This document shows positions 61,701 through 64,000 of a DNA stretch of 64,000 nt, piece after piece. Within the stretch, counting starts at the first letter, position 1, and every line of letters starts with the position of its first letter. The notes under the pieces were generated by a model. The model was not told the DNA's origin, searched no databases, and saw only the letters and a list, made by a program, of their open reading frames with translations. Origin of the DNA: Lethocerus indicus (Eukaryota; Arthropoda; Insecta; Hemiptera; Belostomatidae); assembly GCA_019843655.1 (NCBI GenBank), contig JACDQD010000007.1, positions 21,656,365-21,720,364 on the forward strand, given 5' to 3'. A program made the position numbers and the translations under genes.

Positions 61701-63688
61701 GGAATTGTTCGACTTCTTTTGCTTGTGATGGTTGTGCTGCGGCCTTCTGTTGCGCCTGGCTGAGGGTACGCAGTGGGAGTTGCAGCAGGGGCTGGCCAGG
61801 TCGTAGGCCTCCAGGCTGGTGTTGTCCTGGGGGCTGGTCGTGCTCGCCACACACGGGTTACAGTGCGACTTCTCGCGGCTGCTTTTCACTGTACACACAA
61901 CACACCACAATCCACACTCGCTAGGCTACACAACACACGGTAAATGTCTACACCCACCTGTTGATGGGACGCCCTCTTATGAGACTGGCTCCACGTCTAT
62001 TATATGCTAGGCCAACCCCGTACGGCGGCGAGAAGTAACCCGGAAAGTCGATTTTACATTGAACTTAAGATATAGCTGAGGAACGAATTTAGCGTCTTCG
62101 TGAACTTGTGGCTTTTACGTACTGATGCTATTTAGATAGGGGGTCACGCATATCAATCTATTTGTATGCGATATGCAAAAATAAAGAACTTTCAATTGGA
62201 TTGAATTTTGTTTAAAATAACCACAAAAACCTAAGATGTGGGGGAGGTTTAGGTTTAGATTATTTTATTATTAACTTTGATCCGAATGCAGTATGACCGA
62301 GAAGGACAACACAGCTACGAGGCAAAGGCACACAAGAGAACTCTCAGATCGTCAATCCAGAAGCATGCGTATTATACAAAATCAAAACAAACGTCTTTAG
62401 GTTTACATTAACACACACACAGATATTTACATGTAGTATACCGAAATAATTTACCCATCGAGACTGAAAATAGACAAAGTGCAAGAATGAATTAATCGAT
62501 TTATAAGTTTGCGATTAAACGAGGACATTGGAGATGAATCTCGCCAAAATGATGGTGATTTCAACGAAAACAATTTTATACAAAATGTGAGCATCATATT
62601 CTGACACAATATAATTCGCTATATTTTTTTATTTACAATTGATTTATGTTTTTACACTGAAGAGACTAAATCATATCGCATACTATGAACGTATGCTAAG
62701 GAAGAAAGTAATTTTTATACATTTCAGTGCACGTACATGAAAATTTGTGAAAAATTACTTCAGCATGTGTTACCTTTGTTGGGATGATGTTTGGAATTGG
62801 AAGATGTAGTGGGTTGCTGCTGGGTGGGAGTGGTCGCCGGAAGCGCGCCGTTGGGGTGGTAAGAACGAGTGTCGTGGAGTATTCCGCTGGCCGAGCAGCG
62901 CCTGGGGCCGAGGGCGGGTGTAGAGGAGGCTCCGCCCCCGCCGCCACCGCCACCGCCGCCGCCCCCGCTGCCGCTGCTCAGGCTGGCCCCGCCTCCGCCT
63001 CCTCCACCGCCGGCCCCGAGCCCCGCCAGCGAGGAACTAGAAGACGACCCTCCGCCCCCGCCACCTCCCGAAGTCACCGAGGATGTAGTGATGCACACCC
63101 CGCTCTCTGCACTCCTCATCGTACCGTGATAACCCCTAATAGAATAGTAAAAATGATTGTTTGGGTGTCACCATAAATTTGGAATACCATCACTCTCGCG
63201 TTCTTCTGTCTCCACTATGCAGGCCACACCCTCTAGCAATTTGAGGAAGAACCGTCGAGGAAGCCACAACAAAATTGGTACAGTTTTAGGATAATTCCAT
63301 AAATTGAAGCAAATTTATTTAAAACAAAATGATTAATATGAAATGAGACATTCTGTCGTGATGCTTCGTATGCATACGATAATAAAATAGTGCAATACTA
63401 ACGGTTGAGGCCAGCCGAGGAAGTACTCGTGGTTAGTGCCGGAGGGGGTGGTGGCGGAGGCCGGTTGGAGTATATAGGCCCTGCCCTGCTCGTCGATGTA
63501 CTGGTACTGATGGTGCTGTGCCCCCGGGTGGTGGAGGTGATGCTGGGTATGGTGCTGATGGTGGTGATGGTGGTGCCTGTAGGCGAGCACCATCGGTTGC
63601 ACCCCGCCGCCCCCGCTGCTGCTTGTGCTCCCCCGACCGACATCCTCCGTCGACAGAGTAGGCCTGCAGAACCCTCCAGTCAGGTCAC
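58483..63688 (-). CDS. Gly/Ser/His-rich low-complexity protein, C-terminal part, alternative ends; 5' end outside window
   Basis: At least six exons on the minus strand link in phase: 63403-63688, 62774-63135, 61107-61380, 60617-61014, then either 60101-60190 or 58483-58784. A seventh exon, 61671-61888, ends in its own stop. The product has His, Gly and Ser runs, tyrosine-rich patches ([21 protein letters not shown]) and no globular domain or membrane segment in this part. This resembles a cytoplasmic tail or disordered scaffold region, but I do not recognise the protein. Two exons have competing open frames, so the exact product is uncertain. All exons are GC- and CpG-rich. Confidence 0.7.
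58785..60100. other. Interval between terminal exons C and B
   Basis: Intronic for the long form and 3' UTR for form B. No ORF or repeat of note. Confidence 0.5.
60101..60190 (-). CDS. Alternative terminal exon B
   Basis: The acceptor is taacttgcag in phase 0. It encodes 29 residues, [18 protein letters not shown] then [11 protein letters not shown], and TAA at 60101-60103. The last three residues (I-Y-L) fit a class II PDZ-ligand pattern. Confidence 0.6.
   Translation of the reverse strand, partial: GVPMSCSLGNLHFFTEEKMAALCSKEIYL
60617..61014 (-). CDS. Exon with a frame change: Cys/Ser-rich then Tyr/Ser-rich
   Basis: The acceptor is ctatttttcag and the donor is TCCAAG|GTACTA. From the acceptor, the open frame reads [18 protein letters not shown]. 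The protein-like sequence at the other end, [14 protein letters not shown] to [19 protein letters not shown] and RSQSSSK, is in a different frame. The switch must fall in the G/C-rich run at about 60861-60920. Explanations are an indel in a homopolymer, a weak internal acceptor, or a true frame disruption. Confidence 0.6.
61107..61380 (-). CDS. Gly/His/Ser-rich exon of the low-complexity gene
   Basis: The acceptor is ggtccttttag and the donor is AGGAA|GTACGT. It is entered in the same phase as terminal exon A, so A can be skipped. It encodes [20 protein letters not shown], then His- and Gly-rich runs and [16 protein letters not shown]. Confidence 0.65.
61671..61888 (-). CDS. Alternative terminal exon A (Cys/His/Asn-rich)
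   Basis: The acceptor is gtgtgtacag at 61889-61890. It accepts the phase of the upstream exon (completing a Val codon) and encodes [15 protein letters not shown], then [16 protein letters not shown] and a basic, Ser/Asn-rich end, stopping at TAG 61671-61673. It therefore ends the protein unless skipped. Confidence 0.65.
61889..62773 (-). other. Intron of the low-complexity gene
   Basis: Intron with canonical ends; nothing else recognised. Confidence 0.55.
62774..63135 (-). CDS. Gly/Ser-rich exon of the low-complexity gene
   Basis: The acceptor is attctattag and the donor is AACAAAG|GTAACA. One base completes the Pro codon, then 120 codons: [13 protein letters not shown], two long glycine/serine runs, then [17 protein letters not shown] and a Thr/Gln-rich end. 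It joins its upstream neighbour in frame. Confidence 0.78.
63403..63688 (-). CDS. His-rich exon of the low-complexity gene
   Basis: The acceptor is ggtgcag at 63689-63690 and the donor is CAACC|GTTAGT. It has 94 codons with two extra bases at each end. It begins [18 protein letters not shown], then a Ser/Gly stretch, a poly-His region, [17 protein letters not shown], and ends HEYFLGWPQ. The upstream exon is not in the window. Confidence 0.75.
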
Positions 63689-63780
63689 CTGCACCAGTGG
63701 ATATTAACAATATGAACAGAGCAACCGAAGTATCCAGGAAATTTGTATTAGTATTGGTTTTTATTAGTGGTGATAAATAA

Positions 63781-63853
63781 GGCCGATCAGCGTCTGGTGC
63801 CGAGGGCGGGAGTAGAAGAGGCCTCGCCCCCGCCGCCGCTACTCAGGCTGGCC
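63781..63853 (-). pseudogene. Decayed partial copy of the Gly/Ser-rich exon
   Basis: On the minus strand this 73-base segment closely matches 62889-62987 of the exon at 62774-63135. The copy reads [20 protein letters not shown] then Arg and TGA, where the exon reads ASLSSGSG, more glycines, then [14 protein letters not shown]. The copy lacks most of the glycine run and has a TGC-to-TGA change. No splice acceptor is convincing upstream, so it looks like a non-functional partial exon duplication. Confidence 0.7.
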
Positions 63854-64000
63854 CAGCAGCTCCAGCTTCGCTCAAACAAGGTGATAGATATTTACATTTT
63901 AATGTTTTGCCAACGGCACTCTTATAAAACGGAAAGCTGCTTTATCAACTCCATGACTTATGTCGTGGAACCAAGTTTAGCGACATAGTTCAATGATGCT

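Noticed and set aside
62784..63176. Plus-strand ORFs rich in Pro/Ala opposite the Gly/Ser exon
   Set aside because: They are antisense readings of GGN repeats. Splice sites and continuity support the minus strand.

Overview
The window is animal nuclear DNA, most probably from an insect. It is AT-rich, has spliced genes with canonical GT/AG introns up to about 17 kb long, and carries a dozen long (TA)n microsatellites. The best-recognised protein is close in domain order and length to Drosophila MEP-1. I cannot fix the insect order. I saw no viral, bacterial or transposase/reverse-transcriptase genes.

Layout. (1) 3.3-11.3 kb, minus strand: a complete MEP-1 gene with nine coding exons (1136 codons by my splicing) and seven zinc fingers, preceded by a GC-rich candidate promoter near 12.5 kb. 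(2) 27.8-49.7 kb, minus strand: a complete small gene of the KIAA1143/DUF4604 family. Its three coding exons (181 residues) are spread over 22 kb because intron 2 is 16.8 kb. Its first exon is easily missed because a longer antisense ORF covers it. (3) 50.5-53.9 kb, plus strand: a 506-residue six-finger zinc-finger protein with a single coding exon. It is divergent from gene 2 across a shared promoter interval of about 0.8 kb. (4) 58.5 kb to the right edge, minus strand: the 3' end of a long gene encoding Gly/Ser/His-rich low-complexity sequence. It has at least six exons here and three phase-compatible alternative ends; the 5' part lies outside the window.

The rest (about 12.6-27.8 kb, the interior of gene 2's introns, and 53.9-57.4 kb) shows microsatellites, one tRNA-like segment and inverted repeats, but no gene I can support. 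ORFs there have lengths expected by chance.

Genes 1 and 3 are nuclear zinc-finger proteins. MEP-1 is known in flies and worms as a partner of the Mi-2 chromatin remodeller. Gene 2 is a conserved small protein of unknown function. I see no pathway joining the four genes.

The points most worth following up are sharp CpG-poor and CpG-normal domains that line up with genes 1-3; a duplicated KEN/SPKK/C2HC module in the zinc-finger gene; competing reading frames in gene 4; and a decayed partial copy of one gene 4 exon at the right edge.
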